In this document: positions 33,565-42,361 of the stretch, in pieces
How the letters are laid out: each line of letters begins with the position of its first letter
How positions within the stretch are numbered: the first letter of the stretch is position 1
From: Shimia sp039969785
GTDB lineage: Bacteria > Pseudomonadota > Alphaproteobacteria > Rhodobacterales > Rhodobacteraceae
NCBI RefSeq assembly: GCF_039969785.1
Contig: NZ_JBDVNC010000048.1
Location: 62,001-126,000, forward strand
DNA length: 64,000 nt
Direction of reading: 5' to 3'
The notes under the pieces: generated by a model
Told to the model about the DNA's origin: nothing
The model's database searches: none
Seen by the model: only the letters and a program-made list of their open reading frames with translations
Position numbers and translations under genes: made by a program

Positions 33565-33834
33565 ATGCATGTATCTATGAAAGCTCTGGTTTCGGCCGGC
33601 CTCCTGTTTGGGCTAAGCGCCTGTTCAGATACCCCCGCAGAAGCCAACTATTCGAACGCCGCCGCACAATATTGCGTCGATTCCGGAGGCCGTCACATAG
33701 AAGACGACTTCTCAGATGGTAAATGCCACTTGCGAAATGGTAATAGAATCGACGCCAGAGAGCACTATGATTACAACGCCTCGCGCGCATCAAACGCAGG
33801 AGCGGCCGGTCCGGGCGGCGGTGGACGGCGTTAA
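33565..33834 (+). CDS. Small lipoprotein, DUF333-like
   Basis: The 89-residue protein has a lipobox LSAC (Cys20) after a short hydrophobic segment. The core AAQYCVDSGGRHIEDDFSDGKCHLRNGNRIDAREHY resembles the DUF333 pattern (Cys, then Gly-Gly, then Cys with an aromatic end), although the usual tryptophan is absent. It ends in a Gly/Ala-rich tail. AAGGGAG precedes the ATG. It is transcribed against the two flanking minus-strand genes. Function unknown. Confidence 0.68.
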   Translation: MHVSMKALVSAGLLFGLSACSDTPAEANYSNAAAQYCVDSGGRHIEDDFSDGKCHLRNGNRIDAREHYDYNASRASNAGAAGPGGGGRR

Positions 33835-33926
33835 CAATTACGCTTCAAATGTTTAGCCGTTCAGATGTACATGCCTAAAATGACTTAGGTTTCATAGCAT
33901 TTCGGCTTGCTTACCTGCGATTACGT

Positions 33927-33948
33927 GCGGCGCTATCAAAAGCGCCGC
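33927..33948. terminator. Hairpin between convergent genes
   Basis: GCGGCGCT and AGCGCCGC form a perfect 8-bp stem with an ATCAAA loop between the lipoprotein gene and the 5-formyl-THF cyclo-ligase gene. No strong T-run is present on either side, so terminator strength is uncertain. Confidence 0.55.
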
Positions 33949-33965
33949 AAAGCACCGGGTGAGGC

Positions 33966-34526
33966 TTAAGATGCAAATTCAACAATCCGGCTTTCCGTCA
34001 CAATCATGTCCAGCGGTTGATCTGTGATTTCCAGCGGAAGACTTTCGGCCTGCTGCGCCTCAAACGCAAAGCCAATCGCCAATGTCGCCCGGCGCGCGCG
34101 CAACCGCTCCAGCGTGCGATCATAAAACCCGCCGCCATATCCCAACCGCCCACCATTAAGATCAAACGCGACCAGCGGAACAATCAAAATCTCAGGCTCA
34201 AAAAACTGATCCTTGATCGGAACCTGCGCCCCAAACGGACCTTCGCGCAGCGGCGCGTCTGGTTCCCATTCAGAGAATTTCAACGCAAGCCCCGCACCCT
34301 GAATGACCGGAACACCCACTTTGCCATGGGCCGCGCATTCGGCCATGGCTGCCTGCGGGTTTATCTCGGTACGGATCGGCATATAGCCCGCCATTGCAAC
34401 ACCACGATATCCGGCCAGCACCTCGGACAGATGGGCCGACTGCCCCGGGCCAGCAGAGGCAAACGCCTGTTTGCGTCTGGCAAAAGCATCCTTTCGGGCC
34501 TGCGCTTTGATGTCAGCGAGTGTCAT
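33966..34526 (-). CDS. 5-formyltetrahydrofolate cyclo-ligase
   Basis: The 186-residue protein converts 5-formyl-THF to 5,10-methenyl-THF using ATP. The ATP-binding signature FDLNGGRLGYGGGFYDRTLERLR near the C-terminus and the earlier MAGYMPIRTEINPQAAMAEC are typical of the FAU1/YgfA family. The ATG follows AAGAGAG. It lies 12 bases downstream of mgtE on the same strand, probably cotranscribed. Confidence 0.92.
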   Translation of the reverse strand: MTLADIKAQARKDAFARRKQAFASAGPGQSAHLSEVLAGYRGVAMAGYMPIRTEINPQAAMAECAAHGKVGVPVIQGAGLALKFSEWEPDAPLREGPFGAQVPIKDQFFEPEILIVPLVAFDLNGGRLGYGGGFYDRTLERLRARRATLAIGFAFEAQQAESLPLEITDQPLDMIVTESRIVEFAS

Positions 34527-34538
34527 ATCAAACTCTCT

Positions 34539-35933
34539 TTAAAGCAAAACGGCCGCAGCCAGACTGAGGAACGCGAAAAATCCAACAACATCCGTCACGG
34601 TGGTCACAAACGGCCCTGAGGCGAGCGCCGGGTCAATCCCTGCCCGGTCAAGCGCCATCGGGATCACAATTCCACCCAGCGCTGCAGCAATCTGGGTCAT
34701 CAACATGGCTAGCCCGATCACCAGCGCCAGCATCGGTATGCCAAACCAGAACCCTGCCACCAGCGCCATCAGACACCCAAAGAGCAACCCATTCAATGCT
34801 CCCACTGAAACTTCGCGCCACACCACGCGCACCGCATTCTGTGTGGTCAGATCTTTAGTCGCCAGGGCGCGCACCGCCACGGTCATTGTCTGTGTACCCG
34901 CATTGCCCCCCATCGAGGCCACAATCGGCATCAAAACCGCCAACGCCACCATCTGATCAATTGTCTCGGCAAATGCTTCGATCACCAACGAGGCCAGTAT
35001 TGCCGTCAGCAGGTTTACAAACAACCAGGTTGCGCGCCCTCGCGCGGCGTCAAATATCGTGTCGCTCAGGCTGGATTCGTCGCTGACCCCGGCAAGACGC
35101 AGGATATCTTCTTCGTGTTCTTCATCCAGAACCGCCATCGCGTCATCAATGGTGATCATGCCAATCAGACGGTCATCCTCATCCACCACCGGGGCTGAAA
35201 TCAGGTGGTACTGATTAAACGCATAGGCCACATCGGCCTCATCCTGATTGACCGGTATGACCTGAAACAGCTCTTCGGTCAGGTCCACCATCGCCACATT
35301 GCGCCGGGTCGACATCACCTTGCTGAGCGTGACATTGCCAATCGGGCGCATTTTCGGATCGACCAGAATCACGTGGTAAAAATGTTCCGGCAACTCTTCG
35401 GCATTGCGTAGAAAGTCGATGGTTTCGCCAACCGTCCAATGCTCAGGGGCAAACACCGTTTCGCGCTGCATCAGACGGCCTGCCGAAAACTCCGGATAGG
35501 ACAGAGATTGTTCCACCGCGACCCGGTCAGCATCCTCAAGCTGATCAAGAATCGCCTCTTGCTGGGGTTCATCCAGATCTTCGACAATGTCGACAATATC
35601 GTCCGAATCCAGTTCCCGAACCGCCTCGGCCAGAACGTCCGGCCTAAGGATCGCGATGATCTCCTCGCGCAGGCCCTCATCCAGTTCCGACAGAATTTCG
35701 CCGTCAAATTCCTTATCGTAGAGCAAAATCAAACGGCGGCGATCGGCCGGGCTGATCTGTTCCAGAATGTCGGCAATATCCGCTGCGTGCAGCGGTTCCA
35801 TCACGTCGCTCAACTGCTGACGGTCGCCCGTTTCCACCGCATCCAGCGCTCTGGCAACGGTCCGCTGATCCAACTTATAGGCGTCGTCTTCTACCTCGGC
35901 TTCGGCGGCAATCTGATCCTGTGTTTCGGTCAT
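34539..35933 (-). CDS. mgtE: Magnesium transporter MgtE
   Basis: The 464-residue protein has the full MgtE layout: an acidic N-terminal helical domain (DVMEPLHAADIADILEQ, with many Asp/Glu that sense Mg2+), a CBS pair (about 150-265), a plug helix, and five membrane helices with LPIVASMGGNAGTQTMTVAVRALA forming the pore and DVVGFFAFLSLA at the end. It is a Mg2+ channel gated by cytoplasmic Mg2+. The ATG at 35933 follows AGGAGGG, better than the longer frame to 36017. Confidence 0.94.
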   Translation of the reverse strand: MTETQDQIAAEAEVEDDAYKLDQRTVARALDAVETGDRQQLSDVMEPLHAADIADILEQISPADRRRLILLYDKEFDGEILSELDEGLREEIIAILRPDVLAEAVRELDSDDIVDIVEDLDEPQQEAILDQLEDADRVAVEQSLSYPEFSAGRLMQRETVFAPEHWTVGETIDFLRNAEELPEHFYHVILVDPKMRPIGNVTLSKVMSTRRNVAMVDLTEELFQVIPVNQDEADVAYAFNQYHLISAPVVDEDDRLIGMITIDDAMAVLDEEHEEDILRLAGVSDESSLSDTIFDAARGRATWLFVNLLTAILASLVIEAFAETIDQMVALAVLMPIVASMGGNAGTQTMTVAVRALATKDLTTQNAVRVVWREVSVGALNGLLFGCLMALVAGFWFGIPMLALVIGLAMLMTQIAAALGGIVIPMALDRAGIDPALASGPFVTTVTDVVGFFAFLSLAAAVLL

Positions 35934-36068
35934 GTTGCGCCCTCCTGTTGCCGGTCGCGCGGACCATAGGGGAAAGCCGGCCACAAACTCAATGGGATGC
36001 GACGATTTACAGGTCAAAAAAGGCGCGCTAACGTGTCAGACCGCAGCAATTACAGGACACGGATCGCC

Positions 36069-37370
36069 ATGACGCAAGAGATTTTGCTGCTGGGACAAAC
36101 TCTTGGCTTTGATGCCAGCCCTTTCGATGTGCCTGCCGACTCCGCTGCGCGCCACGAACACCGGGGCGGCGTGCTTTTGCGCGCGGGACAAATTGCGGCA
36201 CTGGGCCCGGCGGATAATCTGAAAAAGGCGCACCCACAGGCGCAGATCATCGACTATGGCGCAGACCTGATCATCGCCGGCTTTGTGGATGCGTATGTGC
36301 ATTATCCCCAGACCGGGATTATTGCCAGTTGGGGCAAACGTCTGATCGACTGGCTCAACACTTATACCTTCCCCGAAGAAATGCGTTTTCAGGACCCCGA
36401 TTACGCGGCAGCGGTCGCACGCACCTATCTTGATCTGACCACCCGACATGGCGTGACAACGATGGCCAGCTTCTGCACCATCCACCCCGAATCCGTGAAT
36501 GCCTTTTTTGCCGAAGCACAGACGCGTGGCCAACGCGTGATCGCCGGGAAAACCTGCATGGACCGCAACGCCCCCGATGGGCTGCGCGACACTGTCCAAT
36601 CCGCCTATGATGACAACAAGACACTCCTTGAAACATGGCACGGCGTTGACCGATTGTCCTTCGCCATCACGCCCCGGTTCTCGCCCACCTCCCCCCCGGA
36701 ACAACTCGCCGTGCTGGGCCAGCTCTGGGCAGAATATCCCGATTGTCTGATGCAGACCCACCTCAGCGAACAAACCGATGAAATCGAATGGGTTCAGGGG
36801 CTTTTCCCAAATGCAAGGGACTACTTAGATACGTATGAACAGTTTGGCCTGCTTGGTGAAAAAGGGCTCTACGGCCATGCCATCCACCTTACTGACCGCG
36901 AACGCGCCCGCCTAAAGGACATCGGCGCCGGGCTGATACATTGTCCCACTTCTAACATGTTCATCGGGTCCGGGCTGTTTCAGACAACCGACCTGATCAA
37001 CCAGGGCCTCAGGGTTGGACTGGCCAGCGATACGGGTGGGGGATCAAGCTTTTCCATGCTGCGCACAATGGCCGCAGCTTACTAGGTCGCCCAACTGCGC
37101 CACACATCTCTGCACGCCGCGCAACTGCTCTGGCTGGCCACAATCGGATCAGCCCAAACGCTGCACCTTCAGCACAAGATCGGCAACTTACAGGTCGGAA
37201 ACGACGCGGATCTGGTAGTGCTTGACCTCAAATCCACGCCTGACATTGCCCAACGCAGCGCCCGTGCAGACACATTTTGGGAAAGCGTGTTTCCCACGCT
37301 GATGATGGGTGACGACCGCGCCATCCGCGCCACCTGGATCGGGGGCGCCTGCGCTACGCCTGCCGCCTGA
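36069..37370 (+). pseudogene. guaD: Guanine deaminase, broken by an in-frame TAG
   Basis: Reading from the ATG at 36069, 338 codons match guanine deaminase (WGKRLIDWLNTYTFPEE, CMDRNAPDGLRDT, ITPRFSPTSPPEQ, MQTHLSEQTDEI, CPTSNMFIGSGLF, SDTGGGSSFSML). A TAG follows at 37083-37085. The same frame then continues for 94 codons with clear homology to the missing C-terminus (VGNDADLVVLDLKSTP, SVFPTLMMGDDRAIRATWIGG) to a TGA at 37368. No frameshift is involved. The metal-binding HxH motif expected in FVDAHxHYPQ reads FVDAYVHYPQ here (Tyr76). Guanine deamination to xanthine is therefore probably lost; a sequencing error is the alternative for the stop. Confidence 0.85.
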
Positions 37371-37443
37371 CTGCGATCCGTTTCGAAATGACCCGCAAAA
37401 ATTACATCACGAGATCAGAGGCCAGACGCCAAATTCCGAGATG

Positions 37444-37491
37444 TCGCCCATAGGGCGATGTCGAGATATCCAGCGTGCGCCAAAGGCGCAC
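37444..37491. terminator. Two small hairpins between guaD and the RAM-domain gene
   Basis: TCGCCC-ATA-GGGCGA (37444-37458, bases 37450-37452 loop) and GTGCGCC-AAA-GGCGCAC (37475-37491) lie between the convergent genes ending at 37370 and 37508. Neither has a T-run, so they may only assist Rho-type or bidirectional termination. Confidence 0.4.
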
Positions 37492-37507
37492 ACATTCTGG
37501 TCCCGCC

Positions 37508-37747
37508 TTAAAACGCTTTGAATGTCAGCGTTGTCAGGGTGCGTTCAATCTCGGGAATATCCAGCAAACGATCATTGATGTATTTGCCGACATCCTCACC
37601 CGAAGGCACATACAGCTTCATCAACAGGTCATATTCCCCGCTGGTGGAATGCAGCTCAGAGTGAATTTCCTTAAGCGCAATTTCTTCAGCGACGTGATAC
37701 GTGCGCCCGGGCTTGCAACGGATCTGAATAAAGACACAGGTGGTCAT
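37508..37747 (-). CDS. Stand-alone Lrp/AsnC-type ligand-binding (RAM) domain protein
   Basis: The 79-residue protein (MTTCVFIQIRCKPGRTYHVA at the start, then STSGEYDLLMKLYVPSGEDVGKYIND) is the C-terminal effector domain of Lrp/AsnC regulators without a DNA-binding part. Such proteins form multimers and may bind amino acids or modify full-length Lrp proteins. The ATG at 37747 follows GAGG; the longer frame to 37858 has no support. It is divergent from hisB. Confidence 0.85.
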   Translation of the reverse strand: MTTCVFIQIRCKPGRTYHVAEEIALKEIHSELHSTSGEYDLLMKLYVPSGEDVGKYINDRLLDIPEIERTLTTLTFKAF

Positions 37748-37878
37748 GAAAACCTCATTTCGATGTGCCCGCAGGCTGGCACAAAAGCCACCCCCGGCAC
37801 AATCCCGAAACGGGCGCTCTTGGCCCCGCCCGGTCACCTGCCTATAAGGACGGCGCACTCAGGCAAAGGATCAGCCCC

Positions 37879-38466
37879 ATGCGCAAGGCCAGCGTCACGC
37901 GAACCACCGCAGAAACAGAAATCTCCGTCGAAATCGACCTCGACGGAACCGGCGTATATGACAACCAGACCGGGATCGGTTTCTTTGACCATATGCTGGA
38001 TCAGCTGTCGCGCCATTCGCTGATCGATATGACGATCCGCGCCAAAGGCGATTACCATATCGACGATCACCACACCGTCGAGGACACCGGCATTTCGCTG
38101 GGTCAGGCGCTTGCTCAGGCGTTGGGCGACAAAAAGGGTATCCGGCGCTATGCGGCCTGCCACCTGCCCATGGACGACGCACAGGTGCGCGCAGCGCTTG
38201 ACCTGTCCGCCCGTCCCTATCTGATCTGGAATGTCGACATGCCGACCCAGAAAATTGGCACTTTTGACACGGAACTGGTGCGCGAATTTTTCCAGGGCTT
38301 TGCCACTCATGGCGGCATCACCTTGCATGTGGATCAATTGCACGGCTTCAACAGCCACCACATCGCCGAAGCCACATTCAAGGCCGTCGCCCGTGCGTTG
38401 CGCGAAGCGATTGAAACCGATCCGCGCAAGGCCGACGCCATCCCTTCGACAAAAGGCGCGCTCTGA
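37879..38466 (+). CDS. hisB: Imidazoleglycerol-phosphate dehydratase
   Basis: The 195-residue protein is the monofunctional HisB, sixth step of histidine synthesis. Both metal-binding repeats are visible: FFDHMLDQLSRHS with DDHHTVEDTGI, and LHGFNSHHIAEATFKA. Start at the ATG 37879 follows AAAGGA; the longer frame to 37765 is unlikely. It opens the histidine locus, followed by an unrelated GFA-family gene before hisH. Confidence 0.95.
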   Translation: MRKASVTRTTAETEISVEIDLDGTGVYDNQTGIGFFDHMLDQLSRHSLIDMTIRAKGDYHIDDHHTVEDTGISLGQALAQALGDKKGIRRYAACHLPMDDAQVRAALDLSARPYLIWNVDMPTQKIGTFDTELVREFFQGFATHGGITLHVDQLHGFNSHHIAEATFKAVARALREAIETDPRKADAIPSTKGAL

Positions 38467-38517
38467 GGCGCCTTTGATGCTACCCTCTCTGTCAAACAGG
38501 GACAGAGAGGAAACCCC

Positions 38518-39000
38518 ATGTTGCCCCAAACCGGTGGGTGCCTGTGCGGCGCCTTAAGATTTCAGGTAAAGTCCGATCCGCTTTGGGTCACTGCCTGTTT
38601 TTGCAAATTTTGCCAGCGCGCCACAGGCGCGTTGGGCATGGTGGAACCCATCTTTGATCTGGATGACTTTGCTCTCATCCAGGGGACGCCCCGATGTTAC
38701 ACCCATATCTCTGCAGGCAGCGGACAAGAGGTCCTTGTCCATTTCTGCGACAATTGCGGAACCAAGACACACCTGACTTTTGCCCGATGGCCCGACCGTC
38801 TGGGCGTTTATGGCGGCGTGTTTGACACGCCCGACTGGTTCGAATTTTCACCCGAGAACAGCAAATACATCTTTCTGGACTCTGCCACGCGCGGCACATT
38901 GGTGCCCGCTGGTTTCAAAACCTACGGTGAACATGCCGCCGACGCAGACGGAACCCCGCTTGAGCCCATGATACCGCACGACATCCTGCATATCCGTTAA
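38518..39000 (+). CDS. GFA/CENP-V family zinc-binding protein
   Basis: The 160-residue protein has the GFA-type zinc motifs: GCLCGALRF, ACFCKFCQRATG and FCDNCGTKTH. The family is named for a claimed glutathione-dependent formaldehyde-activating activity, but most members have unproven roles. AGAGAGGAAA precedes the ATG. It lies between hisB and hisH on the same strand; a link to histidine synthesis is not apparent. Confidence 0.88.
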   Translation: MLPQTGGCLCGALRFQVKSDPLWVTACFCKFCQRATGALGMVEPIFDLDDFALIQGTPRCYTHISAGSGQEVLVHFCDNCGTKTHLTFARWPDRLGVYGGVFDTPDWFEFSPENSKYIFLDSATRGTLVPAGFKTYGEHAADADGTPLEPMIPHDILHIR

Positions 39001-39078
39001 TCCGCTTCCTCGCTTGGAACCGACGGGGCTTTGGGATAGTCAGCGTCTCAGATGTCCCGAACGCACACGGAGCGAGCC

Positions 39079-39717
39079 ATGCTGACCGCAATTATCGACT
39101 ATGAATCAGGCAATCTGCATTCAGCGGAAAAAGCGTTTCAGCGCATGGCCCGCGAAGTTGATGGCGGCGACGTCATTGTGACGTCTGACGCCGAGATTGT
39201 CGCGCGCGCTGACCGGCTGGTTCTGCCCGGAGACGGCGCCTTTCCAGCCTGCGCCGCCGAACTGCGTGGCCACAAAGGCATCTATGACGCGATGGTCGAA
39301 GCGGTCGAGACCAAGGGACGCCCGTTTTTGGGCATTTGCGTTGGCATGCAGCTGATGGCCACCACCGGTCATGAATATACCCAAACACCGGGTTTGGATT
39401 GGGTGGCGGGCGATGTCGAAAAAATCGCGCCGTCAGACACCTCACTGAAGGTGCCGCATATGGGCTGGAACGATCTGGTAATCGATCAACCGCATGCTGT
39501 GCTGGACGGGATTAAAACCGGCGATCACACCTATTTTGTGCATTCCTACCAATTCCACGTCGCAGATGCCAAGGACCGCATCGCGCATGTGACTTATGGT
39601 GGCGATGTCACCGCCATCGTCGGGCGTGACACAATGCTGGGCATGCAGTTTCACCCAGAGAAAAGCCAGTCCGTCGGGTTGCGCATGATTGGAAATTTCC
39701 TGCGCTGGACGCCCTGA
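39079..39717 (+). CDS. hisH: Imidazole glycerol phosphate synthase, glutaminase subunit
   Basis: The 212-residue class-I glutaminase supplies ammonia to HisF. The nucleophile elbow PFLGICVGMQLMA and the His/Glu pair in MQFHPEKSQS are present, as is IDYESGNLHSAEKAF at the start. CGGAGCG precedes the ATG at 39079; an ATG-like start at 39052 would add nine residues. It is convergent with the DUF2147 gene. Confidence 0.95.
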   Translation: MLTAIIDYESGNLHSAEKAFQRMAREVDGGDVIVTSDAEIVARADRLVLPGDGAFPACAAELRGHKGIYDAMVEAVETKGRPFLGICVGMQLMATTGHEYTQTPGLDWVAGDVEKIAPSDTSLKVPHMGWNDLVIDQPHAVLDGIKTGDHTYFVHSYQFHVADAKDRIAHVTYGGDVTAIVGRDTMLGMQFHPEKSQSVGLRMIGNFLRWTP

Positions 39718-39793
39718 GGTCCACGAAACGAAGTGGAGGCCCTGCCCCGGTTTTTTAGGCAAAGCCTCCACCGAAAGTTCTACAAAACGAAGA

Positions 39794-40192
39794 TCACTTC
39801 AAACGCGTCCAGTCCTGACCACGACAGATCAGACCGCCAGCGACACAGCCTTTGACGTTCAGTTTCGAGCCAGACAGTTTCATCTTAGACTTATAGGTTT
39901 TGTCCGAATCCGGCGCCCAGATTTTGCCGCCACTATAAGCACCGCCACCGTCAGCTTTCATATCCCAGATCATCTTTTTACCCAGATGTTCATAAGTGCC
40001 GGTGTTGCTGCCATCCGCCGCGATCGCCTGTGCAATCGTTCCGCACAACGCCGCGCCACAGGTCGCAATCACGACATGCAGATAGCCACCACTGTCCCCC
40101 GGCGCGGTTTTCCACGTGCCCTCAACCGGGTCTGCCGACGCCACAGAGGCGCCGAACAGCAACGCGGCAGCAGCAAGGAATGTCTGTTTCAT
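39794..40192 (-). CDS. Exported DUF2147 protein
   Basis: The 132-residue protein begins MKQTFLAAAALLFGASVASAD, a good signal peptide. The mature part has the DUF2147 pattern (VEGTWKTAPGDSGGYLHV, GKKMIWDMKADGGGAYSGGKIWAPDSDKTY, ending with two disulfide-type cysteines, KGCVAGGLICRGQDWTR), a lipocalin-like small barrel of unknown role. GGGAGGATC precedes the ATG. It sits opposite in direction within the histidine locus, splitting hisH from hisA. Confidence 0.87.
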   Translation of the reverse strand: MKQTFLAAAALLFGASVASADPVEGTWKTAPGDSGGYLHVVIATCGAALCGTIAQAIAADGSNTGTYEHLGKKMIWDMKADGGGAYSGGKIWAPDSDKTYKSKMKLSGSKLNVKGCVAGGLICRGQDWTRLK

Positions 40193-40332
40193 GGTGATCC
40201 TCCCAATGATCGTTAGCAATGAGTCTGGGCCAGCATCGACATCGGATCAAGATTGACCTGTCGTCACATTGCATTTCCGGCAAGCGCATGCCAAACCGCG
40301 CCAACCCCACATACCCAAGCCAGAGGCCCGCC

Positions 40333-41055
40333 ATGATCCTTTATCCCGCCATCGATCTCAAAGACGGTAACGCCGTACGCCTTGTACATGGGGATATGGA
40401 ACAGGAAACGGTTTTTAACGAAAACCCAGCGGCTCAAGCGATGGAATTTGTGAATGCCGGTTGCGAATGGCTGCATCTTGTTGACCTGAACGGCGCCTTT
40501 GCGGGCGAACCTGTGAATGCCGCACCGGTCGAGGAAATCCTGAAACAAACCAAAGTGCCCGCTCAGCTGGGCGGCGGTATCCGCGACATGAAAACTATCG
40601 AGAACTGGATCGACAAAGGGCTGGCCCGCGTCATCCTTGGCACTGTGGCAGTGGAAAACCCCGATCTGGTGCGCACGGCGGCCCGTGAATTCCCCGGCAA
40701 AGTCGCGGTCGGTATTGATGCCCGCAATGGCCTTGTCGCCACCAAGGGCTGGGCCGAGGAAACCAACGTCACTGTGACTGGTCTGGCCAAAAGCTTTGAA
40801 GACGCAGGCGTCGCGGCGATTATCTATACCGACATCATGCGCGACGGCGCCATGAAAGGCCCCAATGTCACCGCCACTGCGGCCCTGGCCAATGCGGTAT
40901 CCATCCCTGTGATCGCCTCGGGTGGGGTGTCTTCTCTGGAGGACCTGCGCAACCTCAGATCATGCGGGGCGCCGCTCAACGGTGCCATCTCGGGCCGTGC
41001 GCTTTATGACGGGGCGATTGACCTTGTCGAGGCGTTGACTGTGATGAAAGCCTGA
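40333..41055 (+). CDS. hisA: ProFAR isomerase (HisA)
   Basis: The 240-residue (beta/alpha)8 protein performs the Amadori rearrangement of ProFAR. Catalytic Asp in PAIDLKDGNAVRL and the second-half YTDIMRDGAMKGPN with the phosphate loop ASGGVSSLEDLR are clear. The ATG at 40333 follows CAGAGG; an open extension to 40219 covers the DUF2147 promoter and is unlikely. Confidence 0.95.
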   Translation: MILYPAIDLKDGNAVRLVHGDMEQETVFNENPAAQAMEFVNAGCEWLHLVDLNGAFAGEPVNAAPVEEILKQTKVPAQLGGGIRDMKTIENWIDKGLARVILGTVAVENPDLVRTAAREFPGKVAVGIDARNGLVATKGWAEETNVTVTGLAKSFEDAGVAAIIYTDIMRDGAMKGPNVTATAALANAVSIPVIASGGVSSLEDLRNLRSCGAPLNGAISGRALYDGAIDLVEALTVMKA

Positions 41056-41080
41056 TCTCCAAACGCCCCGGAGGCCTCCC

Positions 41081-41536
41081 ATGTCCCGTATTCAAAAGTT
41101 GTCTTTGCCAAAAACCTCTCAGTTGTGGCAGCACGTACAACCCGGGGATTTCATTGATGGCTATGCCGTAGAAAGCACGCTCTCGCCCGAGCGCGCCATC
41201 GAGGTTGGTCTGTCTATGCCGATCTGGGCCAAGGCTCTGTTAAAAATACGCAATACCATCATGAAACCCCTTGGGGTCAAAACTGAATCCAAGAGCTTTG
41301 GTGAAGGTGCGATCTTTCCATGTACCTATCAAAGCGTCGATGAAATGCTGGTTGGCACAGATGACAAACACCTGAATTTCAGAATTTGCGTCCTGCGTGA
41401 AAACGGTCTGATCCACATGGCGACCTGGGTCCATCGCAACAATCCATTGGGGCGCATCTACCTTGCCGTGGTTATGCCCTTCCACGTGCTGATCGTGCGC
41501 GACGCGATGCGCCGTATCGCGCGCGCAGCAGCGTGA
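41081..41536 (+). CDS. DUF2867 family protein
   Basis: The 151-residue protein has the DUF2867 pattern: MPIWAKALLKIRNTIMKPLGVK, FPCTYQSVDEMLVGTDDKHLNFRICVL and the closing NPLGRIYLAVVMPFHVLIVRDAM. The domain is known alone or fused to NAD-dependent epimerase-like proteins and probably binds a hydrophobic ligand; function unknown. CCGGAGG precedes the ATG. It lies between hisA and hisF, cotranscribed by position. Confidence 0.83.
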   Translation: MSRIQKLSLPKTSQLWQHVQPGDFIDGYAVESTLSPERAIEVGLSMPIWAKALLKIRNTIMKPLGVKTESKSFGEGAIFPCTYQSVDEMLVGTDDKHLNFRICVLRENGLIHMATWVHRNNPLGRIYLAVVMPFHVLIVRDAMRRIARAAA

Positions 41537-41599
41537 TTGCATCCCACCTGTCGACACCGTAAAACATGGACTAATTTCGTCCGCAACCACAGGCTTGCA

Positions 41600-42361
41600 A
41601 TGCTGAAAACCCGTATCATCCCTTGCCTTGATGTCGCTGATGGCCGCGTGGTCAAAGGCGTGAACTTTGTTGGCCTGCGCGATGCTGGCGATCCCGTCGA
41701 AGCGGCCCGAGCCTATGACGCCGCAGGCGCTGACGAAATATGTTTTCTCGACATCCACGCCACCCATGACAACCGTGGCGTGATGATCGACATGGTGCAG
41801 CGCACCGCAGAACAGTGTTTTGTCCCGCTGACAGTGGGTGGCGGTGTGCGCACGGTTCAGGATGTGCGCAAGCTGTTACTGGCGGGCGCTGACAAGGTCA
41901 GCTTCAATTCTGCCGCTGTCGCCAACCCCGATGTCGTCGCCGAGGCCGCAGAACAATTTGGCAGCCAGTGCATTGTCGTAGCTATCGACGCCAAAACTGT
42001 GTCCCCCGGAAAATGGGAAATTTTCACCCATGGCGGACGCAAATCTACCGGAATTGATGCTGTCGAGTTTGCCAAACTTGTGGTTGCCAAAGGCGCAGGC
42101 GAAATCCTTTTGACGTCCATGGACCGTGACGGCACCAAAGCCGGGTTCAACCTGCCCCTGACCAAAGCCATCTCTGACGCCGTTAACGTGCCGGTGATTG
42201 CCTCGGGCGGGGTTGGCACGCTTGACCACCTTGTCGAAGGCGTCACCAAAGGCGGCGCCAGCGCCGTTCTGGCAGCGTCTATCTTTCACTTTGGCGAATT
42301 CACAGTGCAAGAGGCCAAAGCCCACATGATCGCGTCCGGTATCCCTATGAGGCTGACATGA
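41600..42361 (+). CDS. hisF: Imidazole glycerol phosphate synthase, cyclase subunit
   Basis: The 253-residue (beta/alpha)8 partner of HisH closes the imidazole ring. Catalytic Asp residues are in RIIPCLDVADGRVVKG and LLTSMDRDGTKAGFN, and ASGGVGTLDHLVEG holds a phosphate site. The ATG at 41600 is chosen over the longer frame from 41537. The stop overlaps the hisE start (ATGA). Confidence 0.96.
   Translation: MLKTRIIPCLDVADGRVVKGVNFVGLRDAGDPVEAARAYDAAGADEICFLDIHATHDNRGVMIDMVQRTAEQCFVPLTVGGGVRTVQDVRKLLLAGADKVSFNSAAVANPDVVAEAAEQFGSQCIVVAIDAKTVSPGKWEIFTHGGRKSTGIDAVEFAKLVVAKGAGEILLTSMDRDGTKAGFNLPLTKAISDAVNVPVIASGGVGTLDHLVEGVTKGGASAVLAASIFHFGEFTVQEAKAHMIASGIPMRLT

Noticed and set aside
36069..37085. 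Guanine deaminase taken as a complete 338-residue gene
   Set aside because: The family needs about 430 residues and the missing C-terminus is present in the same frame after the TAG, so this is a broken gene rather than a short variant.
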